Of a DNA stretch of 64,000 nt, positions 1 through 10,265 are shown one piece after another. Location of the stretch: NCBI GenBank assembly GCA_016808115.1, contig JAEQBH010003964.1:62001-126000 (forward strand), in the 5' to 3' direction. Position numbers and translations under genes: made by a program. Below the pieces are notes generated by a model that did not search any database, was not told where the DNA came from, and saw only the letters and a program-made list of their open reading frames with translations. Numbering within the stretch: the stretch's first letter is position 1; each line of letters starts with the position of its first letter. Source of the stretch: Tetrastigma voinierianum. Lineage: Eukaryota; Streptophyta; Magnoliopsida; Vitales; Vitaceae.

Positions 1-979
1 AGCCTGACCAAGCAATTTGCACACTTGGGGGACTCTGATTAAATTTTTCGAGGGAAATTATGTGGGCATCGAAATGCTATTGGCAGGACATATGGATTTA
101 GATTCTGGGCTTCAAAAAGGACTTTTATAGAGTGCAAACACCCAAAATATTTGAAATTTATGTTAGTGTCAAATAAATCTGAAATTTCAACTGAACTATA
201 CGGCAGTCCAAAATTCAGCGACTGTTCGAACACAGTCTTGAAAATTCTAAAATTCTCTTGATCAAAAAATTTTGGAATGAAATTCTGACTTTCTCCCGGC
301 TAAAAATTCCAAACCATTAAATAACCTTTGGCTCAAATAACACAAGTAAGGAAAATTTCGCTGAAGTTTGACAAAATCTTAGATATTGAGTAAATGCAGC
401 GTAGGCTGCAAATCGCGTAGTCGGCTTTTGCCTTCTATTAAAATGAAAATCTATGGTAGATTTTAGTAAATGCGAGAAAGAAGCGAAGAAGAAAAATAAA
501 ATAAAACCTCTCTTACCTCCACGCTCTCTCTCCCGTCCGTCCTTATGTCCGTCCAATTTGATTTTATTTATTTATTTTTAATTATTATTATTAGTATTTG
601 GATACCTAGCTTATATTACTTCATTCGGGTCCGTTTCTATACGAAAATTTTATTTCTTTAGGTTCAATTTGTTGCGAACTTAACTCGGCCGTTTCTGACT
701 TAAGGATTTTAGTAAAATCTAGATCCACAGAGTCATTGGCAATATGTGAAATTAAGTAAAATATTATTTGTCTTAGATTTAACAAAATTTTAAGGTCACT
801 AGATTTGAGGCAATTTGAAGCACGGTCAGTTTGGTCATCGAGATCACAGAAATTTTCTAGGCTTCCTTGAACAATTATGGTAATTTATTATTATTATTAT
901 CCTTTTGAAATTCCATAATTTGTACTTCCACCCCTCCACTTTTCTTAATTGCAAAAGTGCCGATTCTTTAAAAACTTTA
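1..979 (-). mobile_element. Ty3/gypsy-type LTR fragment, cut by the window edge
   Basis: The stretch around 490-900 is similar in order and wording to 41480-41935, the start of another minus-strand LTR: a pyrimidine-rich tract, a block mentioning AGTCATTGGC, then AATTTTCTAGGCTT and an ATT trinucleotide run. On the minus strand it would begin with TGTAAAG at 979, like other LTRs here that begin TGTAAA. The other end lies outside the window. No protein-coding gene is visible; the short ORFs are unrelated to known proteins. The exact boundary is uncertain, and a second LTR-like start (TGTAACGCCCCG on the minus strand) sits at 1103. Confidence 0.5.
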
Positions 980-1103
980 CAATTCACCCTTAAAAACAAT
1001 TTTAATTCTATTGGCACTAAAATAATTAAGGAAGCCGCTTGGTGCACATATGCGACCCTCTGATTTACACATCATTTTACCCCTATCGGGACGGGGCGTT
1101 ACA
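980..1103. other. unassigned spacer ending in an LTR-like terminus
   Basis: About 120 bp without coding potential. It ends in GGGACGGGGCGTTACA, the reverse complement of a TGTAACGCCCC start typical of plant gypsy LTRs. It may be part of the left LTR or a different truncated one, and it abuts the TRIM-like array. Confidence 0.35.
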
Positions 1104-1222
1104 CCATGACATATTGATAAGAGAGCAATCGACTCCATCATGAAATGAAAATCATTTTATGTTGATCTTGTATGCTTTGAAATCTTTTGTTCTTCAAAAT
1201 ATCTTCAAGCGGAAATTTGAGA

Positions 1223-1664
1223 AATACCGATGAGACGTTGACGGGAACATAGAGATGTGAATCAGTGATGAGAGTGGCGCGAAGGATTTAATAATGGATT
1301 CGACCAATTGTGCTATCACGGATGAGAAGATATTTCAACTATTGTTGAAAGCACAAAGAACAAGATTGAAGTATCAGAAGCATTGGCAACTTGGAAAAAT
1401 CACAAAAGCTTTAAAACCTAGGATACCATAATCTTAGAAAATACCTTATAAAACTCTCAATTTCTAAAACCCCTACATCTCTGCACACATCAAATATCTC
1501 TCATAACTTTTTCCTCTCGTGAACTAAAATATTTATTGGGATAATCCAAAAAGCTTTCCTTATTCTATAAGGAAACCTAATATTATAATAATATAACAAA
1601 TATGAATTATCCTATAAAATATTATCTATAAAAGGTATATATAGGAGTTTGAGACATTCTAACA
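1223..1664 (-). repeat. TRIM LTR copy 1
   Basis: It aligns with copy 2 through AATACCTTATAAAACT, the CCCCTACATCT block and GGAAACCTAATATTATAAT, and ends (plus reading) in GAGACATTCTAACA. Its left end is diverged, so the start is approximate. Confidence 0.6.
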
Positions 1665-1802
1665 ATCCCTTGGATTAAATTCCATCACATATTGATAGAG
1701 CAATCGACTCCATCACGAACTTAAAATTCCTTTTATGTTGATCTTGAATCTTGTGAAATCTTTTGTTCTTCTGAATATCTTCAACACGAGCTACGTCTTA
1801 TT

Positions 1803-2241
1803 TGTTATAAATCGCGAAGCTTTGATGCAAGAACACACAGTAATAAATCATCGTAAAAATGCACGAGAGAGGTTTTAATGTGGATTCGACAATTATGCCT
1901 ACATCCACCATGGATGAGAGAAAATTTTTCCTGCATTCTTGAAAAACACGAAGGAAACAGATACAGTATCAAAGTATTACGATGACAAGGAAAACTAAAA
2001 AATTCACAAAACCCTAAGACGCCCACAATATCGAGAAATACCTTATAAAACTTTCAATCTCTCAAACCCCTACATCTCCGCACACATCAAATCTCTCTCA
2101 TAGCTTTTTTCTCTAGTGACCTAAAATATTTATAAGGATAATCCTAAAAGCATTCCTTATTCTATAGGAAACCTAATATTATAATCTATAACAAATATGA
2201 ATTATCACATAAAATATTATCCTAATTGAGACATTCTAACA
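1803..2241 (-). repeat. TRIM LTR copy 2 (most complete)
   Basis: 439 bp from TGTTATAAATCGCG to ACATTCTAACA in plus reading, giving TGTTAGAATG...TTATAACA on the coding strand, with matched TG...CA ends. Short internal segments lie on both sides (1665-1802 and 2242-2372). Confidence 0.65.
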
Positions 2242-2358
2242 ATTCACCTTGAATCAGTGCATCACATATTGATAAAGCGTCGACTCTATCTTGAATTGAA
2301 ATTCCTTTTATGTTGATTTTCTGGTTTAATCTTTTCTTCAAAATATCTTAAACTTGAA

Positions 2359-2370
2359 GGTTTGATACCA
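2359..2370 (-). other. TRIM primer-binding site
   Basis: The minus strand reads TGGTATCAAACC two bases after the LTR end ATAACA. This matches the 5' part of the common TGGTATCAGAGC site complementary to initiator Met tRNA. Confidence 0.6.
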
Positions 2371-2372
2371 TT

Positions 2373-2548
2373 TGTTATAAATCGTGGAAGCTTTGATGCA
2401 AGAACATAAAGATAACGAAATCATCCTAAAATTGCACGAGAGGTTTTAACGTGATTTGGCCAATTATTCATACTTCAACGGACGAGATAGAATATTTCCA
2501 TTATTCTTGAAAACCTGAGAACAAGGTGGAGTATCGAAGTGTTACGCC
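2373..2548 (-). repeat. TRIM LTR copy 3, truncated
   Basis: It starts TGTTATAAATCGTGGAAGC like copy 2 and follows it for about 175 bp. It then gives way to gypsy LTR sequence (TGTTACGCCCC) at about 2549. Confidence 0.55.
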
Positions 2549-4470
2549 CCGAAAATCCGTTGTCCGTTGACCAGCGAATCAACTGCGAATACTACCTTAG
2601 GTCATAGGGCATAGTCTTGGTACGGCGAGTACCAATTACTAGTAGACCTTAGAGTTATACGACACCACCTCAAAACGTCCCTTTCTACCGGGACCCATTA
2701 ATCCATATTTACGTTGCAAATATGAGAATAATACACTAAAATAGTTCGTAAGAGTTCTGTCACAACCCTCTTACCCTCATTTCATACCCGACTATATTGG
2801 CAATAGTCCAAAAAGAATTTAATTACAATTCTTTTATATAAAACACATGCTAGAATGAGTTTGTCCCAAGCACTTTTTACAAAATGATTTATCAAGGCCA
2901 CATGTCGGTCCTCTTTGAAATCACCACCTTGTTTGAGCGCCGTCCACTAGTGTAGACCCTGCACCTTAAAGGGTTGTCCTATAAAGGGTGAGCCACGCCC
3001 AGTTGAGAATTACGCTTCTCTGAGGGGCTACTGCTGATCTGCGTCGATATTAATAACATTTCATTCACATTCCAACGAGAACATATCGATTCTGTATGGA
3101 ATCCACCATGCCATGCCATGAAATGAGATGCTATTCATCATGTACCATCTTGGAAGTCCTCAGAAGTGGTCACTGGCACTTCAGCCCATGAGATAAGCGA
3201 ATGCATTCGGATGACATCGATGATCATTTCAAGACAAATTTTATTTGTCACATAAACTAAAAAGCTTTTTGGATGTTACATCACGGCCGTCATTTAATTT
3301 TAGAAAACCATTATCACTTTTTGTGGGTAGCGGTTTTGGTATCCCGTATTAGCTCATAAACCAGTTTCCGCTTTTATGGCCTTTTACCGCTGGGGAATAT
3401 GTCTGACTATAATTGGTGGGCTTTTCACCTGATGGAGGATTTATCCCTTCTTACTGATACCCTTCACATATTTTCTTTACCATTTTAATCAATCGTGCGA
3501 ATCTGTTGGACGTTGTCCCATTTATCGTGCCCACCCAATCAAACACCAAACACAGTGTTGATTTACCAACCATGCACTCACACCCATTTAATGCGATGTC
3601 CTCGTGCATATGCAATGCAATATGCCATTGCATGTTATATCATGTCACATGCATAACGAATGCTATTTGAGATATTTGCATACCATATTTTATACTCAAT
3701 ATCATGGATAACTATATCAATCACATATAATTTACATCCATCCATGTCAATATATCTAAACATGCATATATCAACATAAATCAGCTTACCGCAATCTGAC
3801 ATGTTAGCACAACAAATGATCCATACGAGCTGTAAAATAGGCACAACAAGGCCTGACCCGACCTGGCGCGAGAGAAACTATCACAAATGGGCCACACATA
3901 GAGACCGCCAGGCAGGCCGCAGTAGTCGAAATTTGTCGATACAACTCTTTGAAAGAGAATGATACTTGAATATTTGAGCACCAAAATTTAATTCACTGGC
4001 ATTTGGTTAGATTCTAAGATAAATATATTTCCTGGAAGTCGAACGAGTCAATCAGTTAGAGCGAAAGTTATATGACCGGTCCAAAGTTGAAAGTGTCGTT
4101 TGCATGGGTGTGCGACATTGTTGAAACAGTCTTGTATAAATGAGTGCTATGGAACAATTTCTAATCGCCTTCATGCCAGTGTCATGGATAATTTTATCCC
4201 GCGCATATAATTCACATCCGCTCTTAAAACTCATGTCAATATATCATATCATAAATCGCGCCAGTTGGCTGCAATCCAGCATGTCGCCGAACCAACAACA
4301 ACACATAAACATGGTCTTGATTCGGACCCCAATTTATCGAACACGACACATTCGGAAGCTGCGATTACGAAGGCATAAATGACACTGGTCGGTCATGGAT
4401 TGTTGAAGACTATCACAACTAATCGGCTTTCAACCTGAGGGTTGGGGGCCGAACTATATGACCATTGATT
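2549..4470 (-). mobile_element. gypsy LTR fragment (Tekay-like family), minus orientation
   Basis: Starts TGTTACGCCCCGAAAA and continues with CTTAGGTCAT, TCTTGGTAC, ACCACCTCAA and GGGACCCATT. The same blocks occur in the same order at the terminus of the LTRs at 45108 and 50781, so this is the same LTR family in the same orientation. Two segments inside it (about 3670-3840 and 4150-4310) share GTCATGGATAA, TATAATT.ACATCC and ATGTCAATATATC, suggesting an internal duplication. No coding sequence is visible, and the far end is not clear. Confidence 0.55.
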
Positions 4471-6060
4471 GTCACACCCCACCTATGCGTGGTGTGTGGC
4501 CACTCCATAAAGAAACTCTGTGATGGTTCAACGACTAGAGAATCTTGTGAAGCGAAGCCTTGTTGTAATCAGTTAAAATTTTTTCTTTTCTAAACTTGTG
4601 ATTTTATAAAATTTAGTGACATCTTGTTTGCATAGAACATCCCAAAACTTGTATATCGGTTACACTTTTCAAATATGGCAGCCAACATACTCTTTCAAAG
4701 AGCCTCGGGCTCATCATATTTTCACAAAAACAAGACTATGTACACTCATGCTCAAGCTGTACAAATTCAAAGTATTTCCTTACAAGTTGTTTGTCAGCCT
4801 TATGCTAAGTCGGAGAGTCTAATGTGTCCCAGTATCGCGTGCACATTACACAGAAAATAGTTTTAAAACTAGGAAAATAATGACTCATGAGGCTCAGTGA
4901 GTGTAATAACTGAAAATACTTGCTTTTTAAATGAATGTCTCAAAGCTGTAAAACTATCCTTCCCTATGAGCATTTCCGAGAATCCTTGCTTGCTACTATA
5001 AAAGTTTCTAAAACTTTCATCCTTATGTACTTGCTTTGCTTTAAAGTTTCATAGCTTTTCATCCTTATCTTGCTTTACTATAAAGGTTTCATAAAACTTT
5101 TCATCATATCTTGCTTGCTTTCTTTAAAAGTTTTCACCAAAACTTTTCATCATATGCTTGCTTGTTTTGCTATAAAGTTTCATAAAAAAAACTTTTAAAA
5201 ACTACTTTACTTACTTTTGCTGTAAGTTTAAAAAAAAAACTTTCATAAAATGCTTCTTGCTTACCGGTGGTGATTTTTAAGAAATTTGTATGAAAAATGG
5301 CATAAATAAAGATCCAACCCTTTGAGGCCTTTCTTGCTATTTGTGCCTAGTAAACACGGGACACAGGCTTCTTGAGTGCGGTGGAAGGACACAGGTCGGC
5401 TTATCCACCTAGGTGGAAGGGCCTTGACCCACATCACCTTTTTCGGTAAATATGGTGGAAAGATGGTCTGATGCGAATAATAACTAAGCCCAGCTAACCT
5501 ATATCTCCGGGGCGTGCCGGTCTCCTTTAAATGCCATGATGCGCCGAACTAGTTTGAGCGAGACAAATCTAAAATGCATGAAATGATGTCCTAACACCAC
5601 CGGGTGCGTGCGAATACCTTTAATAGGGTATGCTTGCTTAAACTAGGTTTTCCGTTGAGCTGTTTTTATAAAACCATACTTTGCTTGCTTGCTTGGCAAA
5701 CATGGTTTAACAATTCCAAAGGCATTGTTTGCTTGAAATATCAGTTTGGTGTTCAAACCATTTCTTGCTTACTAAAACTCATTGCTTGCTTGCTTTAAAA
5801 TGGTTTATAATCAAAACCATTAAATACCGGCGTAAACAGTTTATAATAATATGTTATTTAAAAATAGTTTAGAACACTTTCCACATTTTGTTTCAAAACT
5901 TGACACGACTCCACAATTTTCCGCTGCTTTAGCCTACACACTCAAGCGAATAATGAAACGTGTCCTTTGTGCATGGCGTAAAACTTAAATGCCGCTGAAG
6001 TCACTTTGGTCGCGCAGCTTGTTAATATAAAGTAAGATGAACAAATTACCCTTAGCACCA
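4471..6060. mobile_element. LTR-like region with CTTGCTTG repeats
   Basis: Opens with TGTCACACCCCACC, an LTR-terminus-like sequence. From about 4975 to 5270 a degenerate unit of roughly 45-55 bp recurs, containing CTTGCTTGCT, TATAAAGTTTCATAAAA and CTTTTCATCATAT. A related cluster with TTGCTTGCTTG recurs at 5625-5800. No ORF with recognisable homology. The end is set loosely. Confidence 0.4.
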
Positions 6061-6486
6061 AAAAGCCTAACAAAAAAACCACTCATTAACAAACCTTTTT
6101 CTAACAATACTCTCTTGACTGTGCAAGAATTATTCAACGGTCTTCAAAATTATGAAACTCCATATCAGTCCTTTATATATCCAATGACATCTCTTTAAAT
6201 TTTCAATTTCAAATTCCTTCTCTAAGGTCCTCAACCACCTTTGATTGACATTTTTGATGCCAAATTGGTTATCCTTTGAATCACCAACTGTTATCCTTGA
6301 TTTCTGGGGTCTTAACTCCATAAATTGGAAATGGTTTCTTCACTCATTTGAAGCTATGGTTCTAAGGTTTCTTCTCCAAGGTTGGATATGTCGTCACCAC
6401 TTGATAGGCAAAGCGGAGAAGGGAATCCACGGCCTCTTCACATTCATCTCCAGTGGTGGCAAGCCGGAGAGTAAAAATATGTTTTC
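6061..6486. other. unassigned region, no recognised gene
   Basis: Holds a short open frame (6245-6502, plus) with no family I recognise. The part just before 6487 is weakly similar to the sequence upstream of the 43613 promoter copy (AGAGTAAAAATATG against AGAGAAAATCCATTATG), so the duplication may reach slightly further left. Confidence 0.3.
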
Positions 6487-6787
6487 TGTGTTTGGACAAT
6501 AAATTATCTATTTTTTAAAATAAATTTTTTTTTGGGGAAATGTATATAACATTAATTAACAACTAGTTTAAATGCAAGTATACTTATGTAACATTAATTT
6601 AAAACTTAATAAAAAATTAATGACATGACGTGTATCTATATACCTATAACATACAAGAGCTTGCTATCATTCATTCATTTCAAATTAATTTAAAACTAAA
6701 TGCATGCATGCACCTAACAAAAGGATACGTGTTATAAATACCAAGCAATGCTCTTCTTTTCTTTTTCCAATCACAATTATTATTAAT
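6487..6787 (+). promoter_or_regulatory. orphan promoter + 5'UTR copy A of the prolamin-like gene
   Basis: Matches the upstream region of the gene at 44022: identical GTTTGGACAATAAATTAT, then ATTAATTAACAACTAG, AACATTAATT, AACTTAATAA, TTAATGACAT, ACAAGAGCT, ATTAATT, TAAATGCA and TATAAATACCAAGCAA in the same order. The TATA box is at 6733-6740. Similarity continues through the gene's 5'UTR (CTTTTCTT and ATTATTATTAA) and stops about where the gene's ATG would be. The coding region is absent; an inverted repeat follows instead. Confidence 0.6.
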
Positions 6788-6844
6788 TCAAGTATACTTA
6801 TGTAAGTATATTTGAATTAATAATAATAGTGATTGGGAAAAGAA
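6759..6844. repeat. near-perfect inverted repeat (hairpin) between promoter copies
   Basis: Left arm 6759-6800 and right arm 6803-6844 pair over 42 bp with 39 matches and a 2-nt loop. The left arm is the 5'UTR-like tail of promoter copy A. The right arm is its inverted copy and leads straight into promoter copy B. Transcription from the TATA box at 6733 would run through the whole hairpin. Confidence 0.85.
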
Positions 6845-6845
6845 A

Positions 6846-7020
6846 TTAAATGCAAGTATACTTATGTAACATTAATTTAAAACTTAATAACAAATTAATG
6901 ACATGACATGTATCTATATACCTATAACATCTGAGAGCTTGCCCAACATTCATTCATTTCATATTAATTAAAAGCTAAATGCATGCATGCACATGACAAA
7001 AGAATCGTGTTATAAATACT
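6846..7020 (+). promoter_or_regulatory. orphan promoter copy B of the prolamin-like gene
   Basis: A direct repeat of 6568-6742 (TTAAATGCAAGTATACTTAT through GTGTTATAAATAC) at about 90 percent identity by eye. It also matches 43725-43960 upstream of the gene at 44022. The TATA box is at 7011-7018. Downstream there is no gene copy: Copia gag sequence starts within about 25 bp. Confidence 0.6.
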
Positions 7021-7040
7021 AGCCGCTATTGTGTGCGAGC

Positions 7041-7296
7041 TAGCATGGAAACATTGCTCAGCATAAGTGAGATATGGAAGCATATCAAGCCTACAAGCGC
7101 AAGGATAGAGTTGCTCGTATACTGGTGTTGAGCAGCATAAGAAATGACTTGATGTTGCGCTTTGAGAAATATCGCTCAACACTAGCAGTCTGGGACGCTG
7201 TCAAGGTTCAATATGGTGGGACCTCGACCACGAGGCTATGACAATTGACACTCAGGTTTGATGCTTATAAGAAGAAATCCATCCACACAATGAGGC
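7041..7296 (+). pseudogene. Copia gag (UBN2-type) pseudogene, first part
   Basis: Plus-strand translation with stops gives AVWDAVKVQYGGTSTTRL, then QLTLRFDAYKKK and HTMR. This is the conserved core of the UBN2/Copia gag capsid family (typically W..L...Y.....TR...L...F...K......M). A stop lies between the L and QLTL blocks. The frame is interrupted after HTMR by a solo LTR and resumes at 9969. Upstream (from about 7041) the similarity is weaker. No Copia LTR is visible on the left; promoter copy B abuts instead. A dead fragment of a retrotransposon structural gene. Confidence 0.75.
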
Positions 7297-9968
7297 TGTG
7301 ACACCCACATCAGGGTCCGTTGATAACCATCAGCACGCATACTTGTGGATATCGGTGTCCCGTCCTCCTACTCATTGTCTCAATATATTGAGACTTATTC
7401 ACATATTTAATTCACAAATATATAAAAATATACTGTAGTAGACTATTTAATCAACGGTCATTCTGATCCTTTATACAACAAAAAATTATCGTGAACTATA
7501 TCCGACTCTCATCATATGCGGGTCAACCACGCATTGGACACGTACTTGAAAGGGGTCCCACGGCCGGGGTGAGCAAAGCCGGTAGATAATCTCCGACAGG
7601 TTACTCCCCACCAAAATGCCCAAATGCAATGTCATCGTAAACATCAATCATTTCATATAATTTATCGCGACATTATGAAATGTTCGTCATCGTGAGATGC
7701 GACCCCTCATGCTCACAACCTGAGTCCCAACCCACGACTCCTCACACACCGGAATGCCAAGTGTGAAAAACCAGCCATCGGTGTTTAGCAAATATTTCAA
7801 GCCATTTAGACTGACCCTCGATCTTTAATTTATGAAATCATGATTTTCTTTTCTTTTTGTAGACCTTGAATTTTTTGGGTTTTTCCTTCTGCAGACGTCG
7901 CCTTTTCAACATTTTCTCGAACTTACATCGCAGGAATCATGTCCTAGCGTGAATAAATTTGGGTCTTTCACCACGGGGGGGATCTACTGACTTGCCATGA
8001 AACATGTAATTTATCATTTGATCAATTTACACCTCGTGATTCCCCAACCTTATACTTTGTCCCATTTAGGGCTCCACGACCCATTCCTGACAGGTAAATA
8101 AACCATACCGCACCCACACGGGCTCGGCGATGTGGTTATTGCATATGAAATGCCATGATGCCCGATGCATTTTCCTTCATGTTACATGTAACAATGGAGT
8201 CTACATGAACATTTCATACAATGGATAATTATAATTGATACACTATGTCCTCGTACAAACCATGTTAATACATCCAAATAGCATATACTAACATGATACT
8301 TTTCACCTGACATGTTATTCATAAGCCATAACACAACAAAGTCCGCAATCTTGGACCCATCAATAGGGTACCTCACGGTCCCTTCACAACATAGACCGGT
8401 TTGGTTCCGTAAATCACCATCATTCCATGACTAAGCGAATAATATCTTGTAGCCTTCCTTAGGAATTGCTTCATGTGATTCCTACCCCGATACAATAGCT
8501 CTGACATGCCGCCCATGGTCATGTCAAAACACAACTATTTACATCGGCCTTGACGAGCCTTTTGCACACTTAGGTGTAAAATATAGGTTTCAGAAGGTTA
8601 TGATCATAATACCTCCACATGCATATGGCTGGAATCTTGACTCAATGGGCTTTCCATAGGAGTCGAGGCTGCAAAGCTTGATTCGGACTGAAGAAGTTAT
8701 GACGTCAGAGTTGGAGACGACAATCTCGTAAAAATGACAATTGTGTCCCTACACATTCTTGCACACCATGGCGTCTTGCTCCACGTTGGATGAATTTACG
8801 AGCCTTAGGGTTGAATTTTGGATATACTATTTAAAGGAGATATGTTCTCTATAAAGTCCTTTAGCCATAAATTTGAATCACTATATTAGATGAGTGATGA
8901 CAGTTATAAGCGGCTCTGATCATGGGTTGAAGGGAAGATTGGGCGGTACCTCTCGGAATCCAAACCCACCTCACAAGCGAGTCATGAGCGATCAAAGCAA
9001 GCCACAACAAAGTCGACATGCATTTTCCAACGGTCCCGAACCAAAAGCTAGTTTGAATCTGGAGCCTTAACCGGTCGGTAATAGAAAAACGGTCTCATAA
9101 ATTCCCCACGTTTAGTCCCATCATCTTGGGAACTAAATCACCTGACCTATCGGCCTGAAACAGCCCATACCATTATATGACCTTTAGGCTAAAAATAGGC
9201 GGTAGGAGAATTCTGCCTTGTGAGTTTGTCGAAACTCCCAGAGTTTTGGTGTCCTGATACAGGTCACGTTCGTGCACCAACTTTAGTACTCGGACAGTCG
9301 AGGCTTTGGCCAGGTCGAAGCGTAGGAAATCCTCCATTTCTCTCTCCTTTCCTTTCATTTTCCTTTTTCTTTTCTCCTTCTTTTTCTTTCCTCTCTTTCT
9401 CGAACTCCTCTCTCTACGAATTCTTTCTTCTTTTTCTTTCTTTTTATTTCCTTTTTGCTTTCTTTTTCTCTTTCTGTTTCTTTCGTCCATTTCTCTCTGC
9501 AATTCTTTTCATTTCCTTTGTTTTTCTTTTCCCTTTTCTATTCATTTTGTTTTTTCTCTTCCTCTTGGATTTGCATTGACCGAATGTCAAGGAGAAGCGA
9601 TTTCTCCTCTCTTCCTCCTTCCCACATGTGGACACACTTTCCTTCTTTTATTCTCTTATTTATTTATTCCCTTTGTGACATCATACAATATGTGGCTTAA
9701 TGAGCCACCTTAGTGAATGCGCCGGCTTTTTCAAGTGTCGGCTCTCTTGGGAGTGCCATTTGGTATCCACAATATCTTGTGTCAGTCAAACCTTCTACGC
9801 CTCAGCGGTAGGAAATTTTGAGTCATTTGAGGTCGGCGTGGTAGCCTAGATTTCGCGGGGGCCGATTCGACGGTGAAGTCCGTTTTATTAATTCGAGATC
9901 TAGAAAAATTCAGTTTTCGATCGAGTCTTACCCTTTATCCGAAAATTTGGATTTTGAGGGTTTCCGCA
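7297..9968 (-). mobile_element. solo gypsy LTR inserted in the Copia gag
   Basis: In plus reading it starts TGTGACACCCACATCAGGG and ends in GGGTTTCCGCA, so the coding strand runs TGCGGAAACCC...GTGTCACA. Internal landmarks match other LTRs here: CGGGGTGAGCAAAGCC and TTACTCCCCACC near 7577-7610, and CTTGACTCAATGGGCTTTCC near 8636, also present near 40594. The Copia gag frame continues directly across it, so it is an insertion with only one LTR left, the usual product of LTR-LTR recombination. No clean 5-bp target duplication is visible (GAGGC before, GGCGG after). Confidence 0.65.
9336..9560. repeat. polypyrimidine tract inside the solo LTR
   Basis: About 225 bp almost entirely of C and T on the plus strand (TTTCTCTCTCCTTTCCTTTC and similar), so purine-rich on the LTR's transcribed strand. 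The long ORFs here are low-complexity artefacts of this tract. An equivalent tract occurs at the same relative LTR position at 480-545, 41490-41570, 46485-46535, 52420-52620 and 55890-56010. Confidence 0.85.
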
Positions 9969-10265
9969 GGCGGCACTGCTCTATCATACAACATGATAAG
10001 TGAGCTAAGGGTGCTTTGGTCATGAGTTAACAGGCAGTAGCAAGTCAGTATGATTCGCTCTTTTCGAGTGCTTGGGAGCTCTAGCTTATAAATCTTACTC
10101 CCTGGCGAAAAACCCAACATCAAGGCGTTTGATGGCGTTGCATGACATGTCGAGCTTGAGGTCGTGCCTCTTTGATAAGCCTATGGAGGCTTATATGACT
10201 AAGAATCAGAGAAAATTGAAGCTTATTTCAGTCGAGAAAGAAATGGAAGGGTAAGGTAGAGCGAG
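9969..10265 (+). pseudogene. Copia gag (UBN2-type) pseudogene, second part
   Basis: Translation resumes with YNMISELRVL, then PGEKPNIKAFDGVA, HVELEVVPL and ESEKIEAYF. These correspond to the downstream half of the same gag domain (helices after the HTM-R-H-L motif). Frameshifts and stops make it non-functional. Together with 7041-7296 it shows one gag gene split by the solo LTR. Similarity fades after about 10265; no protease or RT follows. Confidence 0.7.

Larger units (their letters stand above)
1104..2548 (-). mobile_element. tandem TRIM-like retrotransposon array (three LTRs, short internals)
   Basis: Three copies of a unit of about 577 bp start near 1105, 1682 and 2259, each opening with CACATATTGATA and GACTC. 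Read on the minus strand, each unit resolves into an LTR of about 440 bp that begins TGTTAGAATGTC and ends in ATAACA, followed by an internal segment of only about 130 bp. After the LTR end the internal segment carries TGGTATCA, the usual primer-binding core for initiator methionine tRNA. No coding sequence is present. This is the anatomy of a terminal-repeat retrotransposon in miniature (TRIM), here as LTR-int-LTR-int-LTR. Both ends are truncated by flanking gypsy LTR sequence. The first copy is the most diverged. Confidence 0.65.

Noticed and set aside
9173..9713. Cluster of overlapping ORFs of 60-135 codons on both strands
   Set aside because: Produced by the polypyrimidine tract at 9336-9560; composition is Phe/Ser/Leu or Lys/Arg/Glu only, with no domain.
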